From NCBI GenBank assembly GCA_964444795.1, contig CAYUIQ010000112.1, positions 1 through 27,041 of the forward strand: 27,041 bases of DNA, read 5' to 3'. Both the position numbers and the translations under genes were made by a program. The notes beneath the pieces are model-generated. The model was not told where the DNA came from. It saw only the letters and a program-made list of their open reading frames with translations, and ran no database searches. The DNA is from JABMRP01 sp964444795. Lineage in GTDB: Bacteria; Planctomycetota; Planctomycetia; Pirellulales; Thermoguttaceae. Positions 1 to 9,146 of the stretch are shown here, one piece after another; position 1 is the first letter of the stretch, and each line of letters opens with the position of its first letter.

Positions 1-40
1 ACCTGTAGTGGGTCACCGTGGTACCGGGAGAATTCTCTAG

Positions 41-1960
41 TTGAACGAGACGACAGAAGCAAGCCGGACGTCTGCCCGGGGATTCGAGACCGTGGCGGTG
101 GAGCTACTGGCGATCACGGTGGTGCTGGCCCCCGTCCCCTTCGGCGCGACGACGATTTGGACGCTCTGTGCGTTGCAGATTGTGCTGGCGGCGGCGGCGG
201 TGCTGTGGGCTGTGCGAGGGCGCGGGGACCTGCGGCTGTTGTGGATTCCGGCAGGCGTTGTTGGTGTGGGGCTGCTGCAACTTTGCCCGATGCCCGACGC
301 GATGTTGATGAAAGTCTCGCCGCTGGTTGGGCAGGCGGACGAGCGGTTGAGCGAACTGGGGATCGAGCGGCCGGTCGACTGTGTGTCGGTTTGTCCGGGT
401 GAAACGTGGGACTCGTTACGGCAAGGGTTGATCCTGGCGATGGTTTTGGTCGCGGTCGCGAATTTGGCGAGAAACGCCCGGGCGAGGCGGACGCTTGTCG
501 GGGCGATCATGGCAGCCGGCCTGATCGTGCTCGTGTTGGGCGTTGCCCTCTCTGTCCCCAAGCGGTCGCCGACATTCCTCGGGTTTCACGATATGCGAGG
601 ACCGATCAAGGGGTACCGCAGCGCTCTGCTCGATCCCTTGCACAGCGCGGGCTTCGGCTATCGCGACACGATACGCGTGGGGCAGATCTCGTATACCGCG
701 GAGTCGCCGAAGATGGGCGATACGTTCGGCCCGTACGTGGTCAGTAATCATTTTGCCGGGTGCATGGAGTTGACGATACCGCTGGCCGTGGGATTGCTGC
801 TGGCATGGCCAACCCGCTCGCGGCGCGGAAGGTGGATCGCGATGGGTCTGGCCGTGTTCTTGCCTGCCGGCGTGTTGACCGTCGTCGGCTTGTCAGCGGG
901 GTCCCGGGCGGGCGTTGCTTCGCTTATGGCCGGGCTACTGGTTGTCGCGTGGCTGACCGCCCGGAAACCCATCGTGCGACGCGCGTGGGGGATTGCCCTG
1001 GGGCTGTACCTTCTCGCGTGGGCCGCCCTGTTCGTCACGCTGGCAACATGGCGAGGGGAGGTTAAGCCCGAGGCGGGCACATTGGCCGATTACCAGATGG
1101 ACTTTCGGACGCTCGCTGGGGACGTGCAGGGTCGTGTCGACGCCTGGCGAACTTGCGGGCGGATGTTCCTTCAGTCACCGTGGCTGGGAACCGGCCTGGG
1201 AACGTTCGCGGAACTCTATCCGGGACCGGTCGACACGCGACACAGATTGTACTACGCACACAACGACTATTTGCAGTTTGCCGTCGAGGCGGGTCTTCTC
1301 GGGCTTGCCGTTGCCGGCGGCGTCGTGGTCTTGCTCGTTCGGCGGATATGGGCCGGCCGAGCCCGGTTGATGGCATCGGAACGACGCGGCGTGGCGGCGG
1401 GATTGGTGGGCGGCATGTTCGCGGTCCTGCTCCATGGACTGTTCGATTGGAACGCCCACGTGCCGGCCAATGCGCTGCTGGCCGTCGTGCTCTTGGGAAT
1501 TCTCTTGGCCATGACGACACGGGAAATAACGCCGACCGACGATACAGCCGATGACGTCCGGGAACGCGATTTCCGCGGCCGACTGGCTGGGTCCTGGCCG
1601 GTTCGACTTGCCGTTGCCGCCGCGATGGGAGGCTGTATCGCCGCGGCGGTCGTCCATGCGACGGCCCAACAGCAACTGATGCCCCTGCGCCGAGCCGTTG
1701 TCCATCAACGCCTTCCCGACAGGAAACTCTCGGCGTCGGCGAAGCGGCAAGCGATCGAGGATGCCCTCCCATCGGCGCTTCGAGCCGCCCGACTCACCCC
1801 CTGGAGCTACCGCCACGCCGAGGAACTCGGCAAGGCCCACCTCCACCTTTCCCAGGGACGCCCCTCGGCGGAACTCACCGAGGCCCGGCGATGGTTCCGC
1901 AGGGTCAGGGCGTTATGCCCAGTGGAAACATCAACCCCGACTATCTCGCCCGCCCCATGA
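41..1960 (+). CDS. O-antigen ligase / Wzy-type polysaccharide polymerase (Wzy_C family)
   Basis: Predicted inner-membrane protein of 639 residues that would polymerise or ligate lipid-linked polysaccharide repeat units on the periplasmic face. It shows about 11-12 hydrophobic segments. A Wzy_C-like signature lies in the second half: GRVDAWR, then SPWLGTGLGTF, then YYAHNDYLQFAVEAGLLGL, with FDWNAHVPANA further on. Two charged loops (about residues 90-130 and 190-240) would be periplasmic. The start is TTG: an in-frame stop lies immediately upstream (38-40) and a GGGAG sits about 10 bases before it. The last 100 residues form a soluble tail resembling the beginning of the TPR-like region seen in planctomycete homologues, and it ends abruptly. 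Its stop overlaps the next gene in an ATGA, so the two are probably translationally coupled. The family call is firm; polymerase versus ligase cannot be decided from sequence. Confidence 0.9.
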   Translation: MNETTEASRTSARGFETVAVELLAITVVLAPVPFGATTIWTLCALQIVLAAAAVLWAVRGRGDLRLLWIPAGVVGVGLLQLCPMPDAMLMKVSPLVGQADERLSELGIERPVDCVSVCPGETWDSLRQGLILAMVLVAVANLARNARARRTLVGAIMAAGLIVLVLGVALSVPKRSPTFLGFHDMRGPIKGYRSALLDPLHSAGFGYRDTIRVGQISYTAESPKMGDTFGPYVVSNHFAGCMELTIPLAVGLLLAWPTRSRRGRWIAMGLAVFLPAGVLTVVGLSAGSRAGVASLMAGLLVVAWLTARKPIVRRAWGIALGLYLLAWAALFVTLATWRGEVKPEAGTLADYQMDFRTLAGDVQGRVDAWRTCGRMFLQSPWLGTGLGTFAELYPGPVDTRHRLYYAHNDYLQFAVEAGLLGLAVAGGVVVLLVRRIWAGRARLMASERRGVAAGLVGGMFAVLLHGLFDWNAHVPANALLAVVLLGILLAMTTREITPTDDTADDVRERDFRGRLAGSWPVRLAVAAAMGGCIAAAVVHATAQQQLMPLRRAVVHQRLPDRKLSASAKRQAIEDALPSALRAARLTPWSYRHAEELGKAHLHLSQGRPSAELTEARRWFRRVRALCPVETSTPTISPAP

Positions 1961-3300
1961 GAATCCTCTTCCTCTCCCACTACTTTCCGCCCGAGGTCAA
2001 CGCCCCGGCGACGCGCACGTTCGAGCATTGCGTGCGCTGGGCGCAAGCCGGGCATGATGTGACGGTGGTGACGTGTGTACCGAATTGCCCGGACGGGGTG
2101 GTTTACGAGGGGTATCGGAATCGCTTGCGGCGGCAGGTCGAGATGATCGACGGCGTGCGGGTCGTTCGGGTATGGACATACCTGGCGCCCAACGCCGGCA
2201 CGTTGCGGCGGATTGCCAACTTCCTGTCGTACATGGTTTGCGCCGTGCTGGCCTCGATTCGCCTGCGGCGGCCCGACGTGGTGGTGGCCACCTCGCCCCA
2301 GTTCTTCTGTGGATGGGCCGGCGTGGCGGTCTCGTGGCTGAAGTGGCGGCCGCTGGTGTTGGAAATTCGCGACATCTGGCCCGAGTCGATCCGCGCCGTC
2401 GGGGCGATGCGCAACCGGCCGCTGTTGTGGATCCTCGAAAAACTCGAACGGTGGATGTATCGCTCCGCGCGACATATCGTCGCGGTGGGCAACGGGTACC
2501 GAGACAAAGTCCTCGAAAAGGTCGACATACCCGATCGAATCTCGGTCATCACCAACGGCGTCGACCTCCGGCAGTTTACGCCAGCCCAGGCCGATCCGGA
2601 GTTCCTACGACAATGGAACCTGGAGGGCAAGTTTGTCTGTTCCTACATCGGCACCATCGGCATGGCCCACGGGCTGGAGGTCGTATTGGCGGCGGCCAAG
2701 CTGCTGAAGCAGAGAAGCCGCGATGACATTCGCTTCTGCCTGGTCGGCCACGGCGCTTCTCGCGGGCGGCTTCAGGAACAAGCCGTGCAACACGGCGTGG
2801 ACGAAATGGTCGTCTTCACGGGCCGGCAACCCAAGGAGGAAATGCCACCGATCCTGGCCAGTTCCAGCGCGTGTTTGATCCATCTGAAGAAATGCGAACT
2901 GTTTGGCACGGTGCTGCCGTCGAAGATCTTCGAGACGATGGCCATGGGCCGACCGATCATCATGGGCGTCGAAGGCGAAGCCCGCGACATCGTCACGGCC
3001 GCCGGCGCCGGGGTGACCATGGAACCCGACTCGGCCGAGTCGCTCGTCGCCGCGGTAGAACGCCTGGCCGACGATCCCACCTTCGGCACTGATCGCGGAC
3101 AACAAGCCCGGCAGTACGTCGCCGAACACTTCAACCGCGACGAGTTGGCGGCACGGTTTCTCCAGTTGTTGCACAAGGTTGGCGGGCTGGAGCCGATCGA
3201 CTCGGTTGCCGTACCGCTCGCGACGAAACCCTCAATATCGAATTCTGCGGCCGACGCGGAGGAAACCGGGGAGCCATTGTCGCAATCAGGGCGGCAATAA
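1957..3300 (+). CDS. WbuB-type GT4 glycosyltransferase
   Basis: Cytoplasmic, membrane-associated GT-B glycosyltransferase of 447 residues that would transfer a sugar from a nucleotide donor onto a lipid-linked polysaccharide intermediate. The N-terminus MRILFLSHYFPPEVNAPATR is typical of WbuB/WcaI-like GT4 enzymes. The acceptor domain includes LEIRDIWPESI. The donor domain starts near ITNGVD, with YIGTIGMAHGLE, and carries the nucleotide-sugar-binding stretch LPSKIFETMAMGRPII followed by GEA(R)DIV. The ATG at 1957 was chosen over in-frame starts further upstream because it overlaps the previous stop in an ATGA and gives the canonical N-terminus. The last 40 residues are low-complexity and look non-conserved. 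It belongs to the exopolysaccharide operon. The family is secure; the sugar transferred is unknown. Confidence 0.93.
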   Translation: MRILFLSHYFPPEVNAPATRTFEHCVRWAQAGHDVTVVTCVPNCPDGVVYEGYRNRLRRQVEMIDGVRVVRVWTYLAPNAGTLRRIANFLSYMVCAVLASIRLRRPDVVVATSPQFFCGWAGVAVSWLKWRPLVLEIRDIWPESIRAVGAMRNRPLLWILEKLERWMYRSARHIVAVGNGYRDKVLEKVDIPDRISVITNGVDLRQFTPAQADPEFLRQWNLEGKFVCSYIGTIGMAHGLEVVLAAAKLLKQRSRDDIRFCLVGHGASRGRLQEQAVQHGVDEMVVFTGRQPKEEMPPILASSSACLIHLKKCELFGTVLPSKIFETMAMGRPIIMGVEGEARDIVTAAGAGVTMEPDSAESLVAAVERLADDPTFGTDRGQQARQYVAEHFNRDELAARFLQLLHKVGGLEPIDSVAVPLATKPSISNSAADAEETGEPLSQSGRQ

Positions 3301-3361
3301 CGGCCCTCTTGCGAATTCCCGGATGTGTCGCGTAACGACTCCCCCTTGTTGATAAGAATAG

Positions 3362-5269
3362 GTGCCCTTAAAAGAAATCTCTCCGCTCCGCAACGCTGCC
3401 CGTTGGGGGTACGTTCTGCGCTACCATCGCAAGGGGCAACTTGCCGCGCGACTGCTCACTGTGATTCGGCGGCGGTTGCTGCAACTGACCGGCGGACGGC
3501 GGTGGATGCGGTTGCCCGGGGTTTTGCCCGGACGTCGGGACAACTCGGAGTTCGAGAAGTTGTTGGAGTGGAAACTCGGCTGTCGGCAGGATGAAAACGC
3601 GGCCGAGCAGGCTGCCCGTCTGTTGCGGGGTGAGTTTCGGTTTCTCGATACGTCAAGGGAACTGCCCGACCCGGTCGACTGGCAATTGCAGCAGTATCCC
3701 GACGCGGCTCACTTGTGGCGATTTCACCTGCATTACCACGAGTTTCTGCTGGATCTGGTGGCCGAAGGCACAAAACACGACGACGCGGAGCATTTCGATC
3801 GGGCGTGGAATCTGGTCGACCAGTGGATCGAGGGTAACCGGCTCGACGACCCGCGGGTGGCGGCCGATGCGTGGCACCCCTATTGCATCTCGCGCCGGCT
3901 GCCGGCGTGGATGCTGCTCTGGACGGCCTCACCGCCGGTGGAAGAACTTGCCCAACGGGTCCTCGGGAGCATGTTCTGTCAAGCCCGGTTTCTCTCGCGG
4001 CACTTGGAATGGGACGTCCGCGGAAACCACTTGCTGGAAAACGCCCGGGCGATGGTCTTGGTGGGCAGTTTTCTTGACGGCCCCAACGCCGACCGATGGC
4101 TGCGGCGCGGAGCAAAGGTGTTTCGCAAAGAACTCGAACAACAAATCCTCGACCATGGCGAGCATTTCGAGCGGTCGCCCATGTACCATGCCGAGATGCT
4201 CGAAGCAGTGCTCGATGTGCGGGACGTCACAGTTGGTCTGATGCCCGAATTGGCCCGGTCTTGCGATCTGGCGGCCTCGCGAATGGCCCGGTTCCTGGAA
4301 GACATCGTTCACCCCGACGGCCGCATCCCGCTGTTGGGCGATTCCTGCTTCGGCCACTCGGCGGAGGTCGATCAATTGGCTGACCGAGTCGATGAGCGGG
4401 GATCCGACGAAAACGCCCGTGGCATCCCGAAGGAACAGCCGCTCGGCCGTGTGACCGGCGACTATTGGACCTTTGGTGACCGCGACCATTTTCTGATATT
4501 CGACGCCGGTCCCGTTGGTCCCGATCACCTGCCGGCACACGCCCATGCCGACCTGTTGGGTTTCGAGGCCTCGTTTGCTGGGCAGCGCTTATTCGTCGAC
4601 GGCGGCGTGTTCAACTACGAAGACGACGCGATGCGCCGCTACTGCCGATCGAGCGCCGCCCACAATGTGCTGACGGTCGACGACGTCGACCAGTGCGACC
4701 TGTGGTCCCGATTCCGCATGGGTTACCGCGGCTGGCCCGGAAAACTCGCCTCGGGCCAGACCGATGGCTTTTCCTGGGCCCGGGCCACGCACAACGCGTA
4801 CCGTCGACTCGGCGTACCGAAGGTCGGCCGCTGGGTTGCCTGCCGACCTGACGGCCCGTGGCTGTGCGTCGACTGGGCCGAAGGCACCGGCCGGCATACG
4901 CTCACACAGCATCTCCACCTCCACCCCGACGTGACCGCCCAGATCACCGCCGACGATCAACTCCGCCTCACTGCAGCCGGCGTCTCGCTCCAACTCCGCT
5001 TCCTCACACCCGGCCAGATCACGCTGACCGACGCCTGGTACTGCCCCGAATTCGGCCGTCGGCTAGAGTCGTCCGTCGTGCGCTGGACATCCGAGACCGC
5101 CCTGCCCGTTGTATGCGGATGGCAATTGACCTGGGACGGCTGCCAGGGGCAAGCGACACTCGATTCGCTGAGAGAGGATAGCGACTTGATGAACGAAGTT
5201 GTACTGGACTGGACCGGAGAAAACGCATCGCACCGGCTATGCCCCCTTGGGAGAGACCCGCTTGACTGA
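3362..5269 (+). CDS. Heparinase II/III-family polysaccharide lyase-like protein
   Basis: Protein of 635 residues with the two-domain architecture of heparinase II/III-like proteins. An alpha-helical toroid (about residues 120-345) includes HLWRFHLHYHEFLLDL, RGNHLLENARAM and SPMYHAEMLE, with Tyr275 a likely catalytic tyrosine. A beta-sandwich domain carries the HAHAD motif at 393-397 and RSSAAHNVLTVDD. Members cleave uronic-acid-containing polysaccharides by beta-elimination. Those inside polysaccharide loci are thought to trim or edit the polymer made by the locus. No clear signal peptide is seen, so localisation is uncertain. The GTG start follows a 61-base gap after the glycosyltransferase and has a weak ribosome-binding site. 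Its stop overlaps the next gene by 8 bases. Substrate is unknown. Confidence 0.9.
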   Translation: MPLKEISPLRNAARWGYVLRYHRKGQLAARLLTVIRRRLLQLTGGRRWMRLPGVLPGRRDNSEFEKLLEWKLGCRQDENAAEQAARLLRGEFRFLDTSRELPDPVDWQLQQYPDAAHLWRFHLHYHEFLLDLVAEGTKHDDAEHFDRAWNLVDQWIEGNRLDDPRVAADAWHPYCISRRLPAWMLLWTASPPVEELAQRVLGSMFCQARFLSRHLEWDVRGNHLLENARAMVLVGSFLDGPNADRWLRRGAKVFRKELEQQILDHGEHFERSPMYHAEMLEAVLDVRDVTVGLMPELARSCDLAASRMARFLEDIVHPDGRIPLLGDSCFGHSAEVDQLADRVDERGSDENARGIPKEQPLGRVTGDYWTFGDRDHFLIFDAGPVGPDHLPAHAHADLLGFEASFAGQRLFVDGGVFNYEDDAMRRYCRSSAAHNVLTVDDVDQCDLWSRFRMGYRGWPGKLASGQTDGFSWARATHNAYRRLGVPKVGRWVACRPDGPWLCVDWAEGTGRHTLTQHLHLHPDVTAQITADDQLRLTAAGVSLQLRFLTPGQITLTDAWYCPEFGRRLESSVVRWTSETALPVVCGWQLTWDGCQGQATLDSLREDSDLMNEVVLDWTGENASHRLCPLGRDPLD

Positions 5270-6386
5270 TCTACACCTAGCCTGCGTCGTCGGCGCGCGG
5301 CCGAATTTTATGAAGATGGCTCCGTTGCTTCGGGCATTGGAGGCCGCCGGGCATGTCCGGGCGACGCTCATCCACACCGGGCAGCACTATGACCAGAGTC
5401 TGTCCGACGTGTTCTTCGACGAGTTGGGCATGAAACGGCCCGACATCTGTCTCGACGTCGGCTCGGGAAAACACGGCCAACAGACGGCTCGCGTGTTGGA
5501 ACGCTTTGAAGCCGTTTTGGAAGAGGGGACTCTCGATGGCGGTCACCGTTACGATCGAGTTGTCGTGGTGGGTGACGTCAATTCGACCATGGCGGCGACG
5601 CTGGCCGCGGTCAAGATGGGGATTCCCGTGGCACACGTCGAGGCCGGGCTGCGGAGCTTCGATCGGTCGATGCCCGAGGAGATCAACCGCATCGTGACCG
5701 ATTCGATATGCGACCTGCTGCTGGTCTCCGAACCGGCGGGCGTCGAAAATCTCCGTCGCGAGGGACACGCCGATGGCCAGGTGCATCTGGTCGGCAACGT
5801 GATGATCGATACACTCCTCTGGCTTCTTCCCAAGGCGAAGGCACGCGACACGCTCGCCGCGAACGGGCTAACCGCCGGCGGTTACGGACTAGTCACCCTG
5901 CACCGGCCGGCCAACGTCGACACGCCCGAGACACTCGGGGCGCTGTTGGACGTCTTGATCGATGCCTCGAAGGACCTGCCGCTGGTATTTCCCGTGCATC
6001 CGCGGACACAGCAACGAATCGAGCAGTTCGGTCTGGCCGATCGACTTGAGCGTGCGGCCGGGCTGCTGCTATTGCCGCCGGCCGGGTATCTCGATTTTCT
6101 CTGCCTCTCGTCGCAAGCCAAGGTGATCGTGACCGACTCCGGCGGTCTGCAAGAAGAGTCGACCGTACTGGGTATCCCCTGCCTCACCGCGCGGCCCAAT
6201 ACCGAACGACCGATCACCGTCGCCCAAGGCACCAGCACGCTGGTTGGCAACGATCCGGAAGCGCTGCGCCACGGCCTGCGGGAAGTGCTCACCGGCACGT
6301 ACAAGCAAGGCCAATGTCCACCGCTTTGGGACGGTCAGGCCGCGCAGCGCATCGCCCGTATTCTCACCGACGGCAAGCCGGTCTGA
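5262..6386 (+). CDS. wecB: UDP-N-acetylglucosamine 2-epimerase (non-hydrolysing)
   Basis: Cytoplasmic enzyme of 374 residues interconverting UDP-GlcNAc and UDP-ManNAc, which supplies ManNAc-type precursors for surface polysaccharide. Its length matches the usual size of about 375. The N-terminal motif GARPNFMKM, TGQHYD, VVGDVNST (Asp105), HVEAGLRSFDRSMPEEINR (Glu127, Glu139/140), LHRPANVD (His214) and TDSGGLQEES correspond to catalytic and substrate-binding positions known from E. coli WecB. The TTG start was chosen because GGGAGAG lies 6 bases upstream and it gives the family N-terminus; an in-frame ATG at 5199 would add 21 unrelated residues inside the previous gene. It overlaps the heparinase-like gene by 8 bases and is the last gene of the operon, converging on the next gene with a 13-base gap. 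Confidence 0.95.
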   Translation: MTDLHLACVVGARPNFMKMAPLLRALEAAGHVRATLIHTGQHYDQSLSDVFFDELGMKRPDICLDVGSGKHGQQTARVLERFEAVLEEGTLDGGHRYDRVVVVGDVNSTMAATLAAVKMGIPVAHVEAGLRSFDRSMPEEINRIVTDSICDLLLVSEPAGVENLRREGHADGQVHLVGNVMIDTLLWLLPKAKARDTLAANGLTAGGYGLVTLHRPANVDTPETLGALLDVLIDASKDLPLVFPVHPRTQQRIEQFGLADRLERAAGLLLLPPAGYLDFLCLSSQAKVIVTDSGGLQEESTVLGIPCLTARPNTERPITVAQGTSTLVGNDPEALRHGLREVLTGTYKQGQCPPLWDGQAAQRIARILTDGKPV

Positions 6387-6395
6387 GCCCGTCGG
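6367..6395. terminator. Candidate hairpin between convergent genes
   Basis: A 7-bp perfect inverted repeat (CCGACGG at 6367-6373, CCGTCGG at 6389-6395, 15-base loop) straddles the wecB stop just before the convergent HzsA-like stop. No T-tract follows on either strand. It would be a bidirectional or non-canonical terminator at best and may be chance in GC-rich DNA. Confidence 0.25.
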
Positions 6396-6399
6396 CCAC

Positions 6400-9069
6400 T
6401 CAGCGAACGGTTGCCGTTTCGCGCCGCGGCGAGTCGCCGTCTTCCGGCCGGCGGTTGAAAAACGTGTCGTAGTAGGGCGCGTTGGCGTCGATCCAGGTGA
6501 CCAGGGCGATCCACTCTGATCGGCTGAGCGGTGCCTCTGTCTTATGGACCGGGTCTTCCTGCAATAGGGCGATCAGAGGACTGCGGTGGGAGCCGAACTG
6601 CTTCGGCCGCGTGACCGACGCGCCACTGAAGCGGTCGGAGACGGATACGAACATCTTGCCCGGCTTATTTGTGCCGATGGGCCGGCCGAACAAGGTGCCA
6701 AACGAACGGCAGAAGCCGTCGTCCGTCTTCGTGGCGGTCAGATCCACTTCGCCTTCGGTCTTCTCGCTACCGTGGCAGCGAACACAATGCCGGTCGAGGA
6801 TCGGTTGGATCAGCCACTCGTAGCCGAGCAGCCGGTCGGCGCCCCAGGCCGGCGGTGTCAGCTCGCGCGGTTCTCGCGACGCGGCCAGCGGAAGACGCCA
6901 CGCGTGTCGCGGGGTTCGCAACTGTGACTCGTGGCAGCCCGTGCAACCCCGCACTTCGCCCGGCTGGAACGTCACATGGGTACGCATCCGTCGCAATTCC
7001 ATGTGATTCTCGTCCAGCGCCTGAAAATAGACGGCCTTTTCCGCCGGGACCTTGAAGTGGGCCGAGCCGTCTTCTTCCACCGGCACCGTCCCGAGCACGC
7101 GCACCGGGGACCAGGACCAGAAGCCGAAATGCCGCTCCCAGGCGTTGCCCGGGATCCAGCGCATGGCCCCGATCTTATCGTCCAACGGCCATCCGACGCG
7201 TTGCGAAACGCGGATGTACCGGACGGCTCCACGAGGAATCTCATCGAGCCCGTCATGTACGTCGGCTATGTAGCAGGTGGCCGAATCTTTGCTCCGGTCC
7301 GTCAGATCGGGTACGCGGGGCGGCCGTGGACGTCTTCGTAGCGGCATCGGGAAGGCGCTGGAGTGGATCAGATCGCGATGGATCAACTCCTTGTTGCCAT
7401 GCACGTCGATCAGGTAGATCGCGAACCCGGCGGCATTGTCGCCACCGGCGCTGGATGACGGAACCGGCGCGTAGGAATAGGAAACGAGAAAAGACCGCGC
7501 CGAAAGCGCCCACGGCGTCTGATACAGGCCGCCATGGTCGGGGACTCCCCCCTCGGACATGGTCGAGCCGGCCATGGGCCCCTCCTGCGGTCGCACGTGG
7601 GGGGTGACGATCTGAAGCGATTCGGAGTTATTGATCCCCACCGACGGGTCGATGATCACAACCGGCCCGTAGGCCAGCGTGTGGTGCCCCGTGGCGATCG
7701 AGATCAACTTCTGGCTCCCGGGAATCGACCGCGTGTCGCGCAGGCCGTAGGGCGCCTCGATATGTTGATTGAAAACGGCGTCGGCCATCGTGCCGTCGGG
7801 ATGGATCGTCCAGACGGCGTGGACCTCCAGGAAATGACGCTCCTGATAATCCCAGCGAGTGTAGGCGATCAAGCCGTTATCCAGCACATGAGGATAGCGG
7901 TCGATGTCCTTGTTGTCGTTGAGCCGCCGCAGGTTCGTTCCGTCGGCCGAAATACTGTGCAGGTTGATCACCGTATGATCGGCCGTGAACTTACCGCACT
8001 CCGAACTGCGCCCCGACCGGTCCGAGGCAAAGGCAATATCTCCGTTGGCACAGTAGGTCGGCTCGAAGTCGCTGAAATAGCGGTCGTCGGTGAGCTGTCT
8101 CCGTTCCGTCCCGTCGAGGCGGATCTCGTACAGGTGGGTCGGCTCCTGATCGCCGCGCAACCGAAAGACGTCGTTGCCAGCGACGGTGTCCCACCGGGGT
8201 GGCCATCGCTTCTGCGAGGCGTATCCGAAGACGACGCGATCGGCGTCCCAATGCAGGTCGATGCCGTGGACGTGCCCGGGGCCCAGCGTTCCCTGCAGCA
8301 CGGGCCGGATCTGCCCCTTCGGATCCAGCCCCGTCCGCACCCAAATGTCACCACCCGGCTTGTGGACCCAGGGATATTGCGAACCGGTGATGTTGCGGTG
8401 GGAATGCACGGAGTGACGGGTAATGAAGACCAAGCCGGCGAAGTCCACCGCCGGGTTGGCCAGCACGATCGGCCGGGCGGCGTGGCGGGCCCCGAGCCAC
8501 AATCTTCGGTGTTCCAGAATGTCCTGCGGCTTCTCGGCCACTTGCCGCTGGAGCGTCCTGTGGATCGACAGCAACCGATCGAGTTGCCGGGCAACCATCG
8601 CCCGGGTTTCCGCCGATTCGGTGGGGATCTCCAGCGCGGCCCCTTGTGCGCGTCGCAGAATCTTGCCCAGCGATTCCAGGAGCTTCTTCCCGTCGTGATG
8701 GATGTTCCACACAACCGCTTGCCGGGCGTAATCACACTCAAGCAGGAACTCGCCGTCCAGGCCTTGCCAACGCACAAACCACCCGGGCGCGTTCGGCCCC
8801 GGCCAGACGACCTGCTGCCCCTTGTTCTCGTTGCCCACCTTGGTCGCGACGGCCCACTCGGCAATCGCGCGGACAAACGGGTCTTCGTGCGAAAGCAACT
8901 CGGCGGCCTGCGCAGCCAGCGGATCGGTCAGACGGTTCTCCCGGGCCCGTTGCAGCAGTCGCTCGGCCCGCAGCGTGGGGGATTCGGCAAAGGCCGAGAC
9001 CGGCGCGACTCCCAGCGCGGCGGACAAGAAGAGCTGCCCCAACGTGATCGCCCAGCGTCTGCTGCTCAT
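6400..9069 (-). CDS. HzsA-related secreted PD40 beta-propeller protein with two CxxCH haem motifs
   Basis: Secreted protein of 889 residues resembling the hydrazine synthase alpha-subunit family (HzsA-related), which is widespread in non-anammox planctomycetes with unknown role. A signal peptide covers about residues 1-27. An N-terminal helical region is followed by a WD40/PD40-like propeller with repeats such as HLYEIRLDGTERRQLTDD and DIAFASDRSG. Two c-type haem motifs follow, CTGCH at residues 709-713 and CVRCH at 762-766, and the C-terminus ends with the family-typical WIDANAPYYDTFFNRR. The ATG at 9069 was preferred over an in-frame start at 9213 because it begins the signal peptide and avoids overlap with the upstream gene. 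It lies 77 bases after the GH43-like gene and is probably co-transcribed with it. Likely periplasmic electron transfer or redox; true hydrazine synthase activity is not implied, since no beta/gamma subunit genes are near. Confidence 0.85.
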   Translation of the reverse strand: MSSRRWAITLGQLFLSAALGVAPVSAFAESPTLRAERLLQRARENRLTDPLAAQAAELLSHEDPFVRAIAEWAVATKVGNENKGQQVVWPGPNAPGWFVRWQGLDGEFLLECDYARQAVVWNIHHDGKKLLESLGKILRRAQGAALEIPTESAETRAMVARQLDRLLSIHRTLQRQVAEKPQDILEHRRLWLGARHAARPIVLANPAVDFAGLVFITRHSVHSHRNITGSQYPWVHKPGGDIWVRTGLDPKGQIRPVLQGTLGPGHVHGIDLHWDADRVVFGYASQKRWPPRWDTVAGNDVFRLRGDQEPTHLYEIRLDGTERRQLTDDRYFSDFEPTYCANGDIAFASDRSGRSSECGKFTADHTVINLHSISADGTNLRRLNDNKDIDRYPHVLDNGLIAYTRWDYQERHFLEVHAVWTIHPDGTMADAVFNQHIEAPYGLRDTRSIPGSQKLISIATGHHTLAYGPVVIIDPSVGINNSESLQIVTPHVRPQEGPMAGSTMSEGGVPDHGGLYQTPWALSARSFLVSYSYAPVPSSSAGGDNAAGFAIYLIDVHGNKELIHRDLIHSSAFPMPLRRRPRPPRVPDLTDRSKDSATCYIADVHDGLDEIPRGAVRYIRVSQRVGWPLDDKIGAMRWIPGNAWERHFGFWSWSPVRVLGTVPVEEDGSAHFKVPAEKAVYFQALDENHMELRRMRTHVTFQPGEVRGCTGCHESQLRTPRHAWRLPLAASREPRELTPPAWGADRLLGYEWLIQPILDRHCVRCHGSEKTEGEVDLTATKTDDGFCRSFGTLFGRPIGTNKPGKMFVSVSDRFSGASVTRPKQFGSHRSPLIALLQEDPVHKTEAPLSRSEWIALVTWIDANAPYYDTFFNRRPEDGDSPRRETATVR

Positions 9070-9146
9070 CTTGTTCAATTCCCGCGATAACGAGACCAAC
9101 GGCCGGTTACTGCCACGCGGCCAGCCGGGACTGGAACAACTCGAAA

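Noticed and set aside
6400..9069. Genuine hydrazine synthase, implying an anammox organism
   Set aside because: No beta/gamma subunit genes or other anammox genes are present. HzsA-related proteins are common in ordinary planctomycetes.
7534..9090. Antisense frame of 518 codons opposite the HzsA-like gene
   Set aside because: The sense strand has haem motifs, signal peptide and family C-terminus. The antisense product is Arg/Gly/Val-rich with no recognisable domain.
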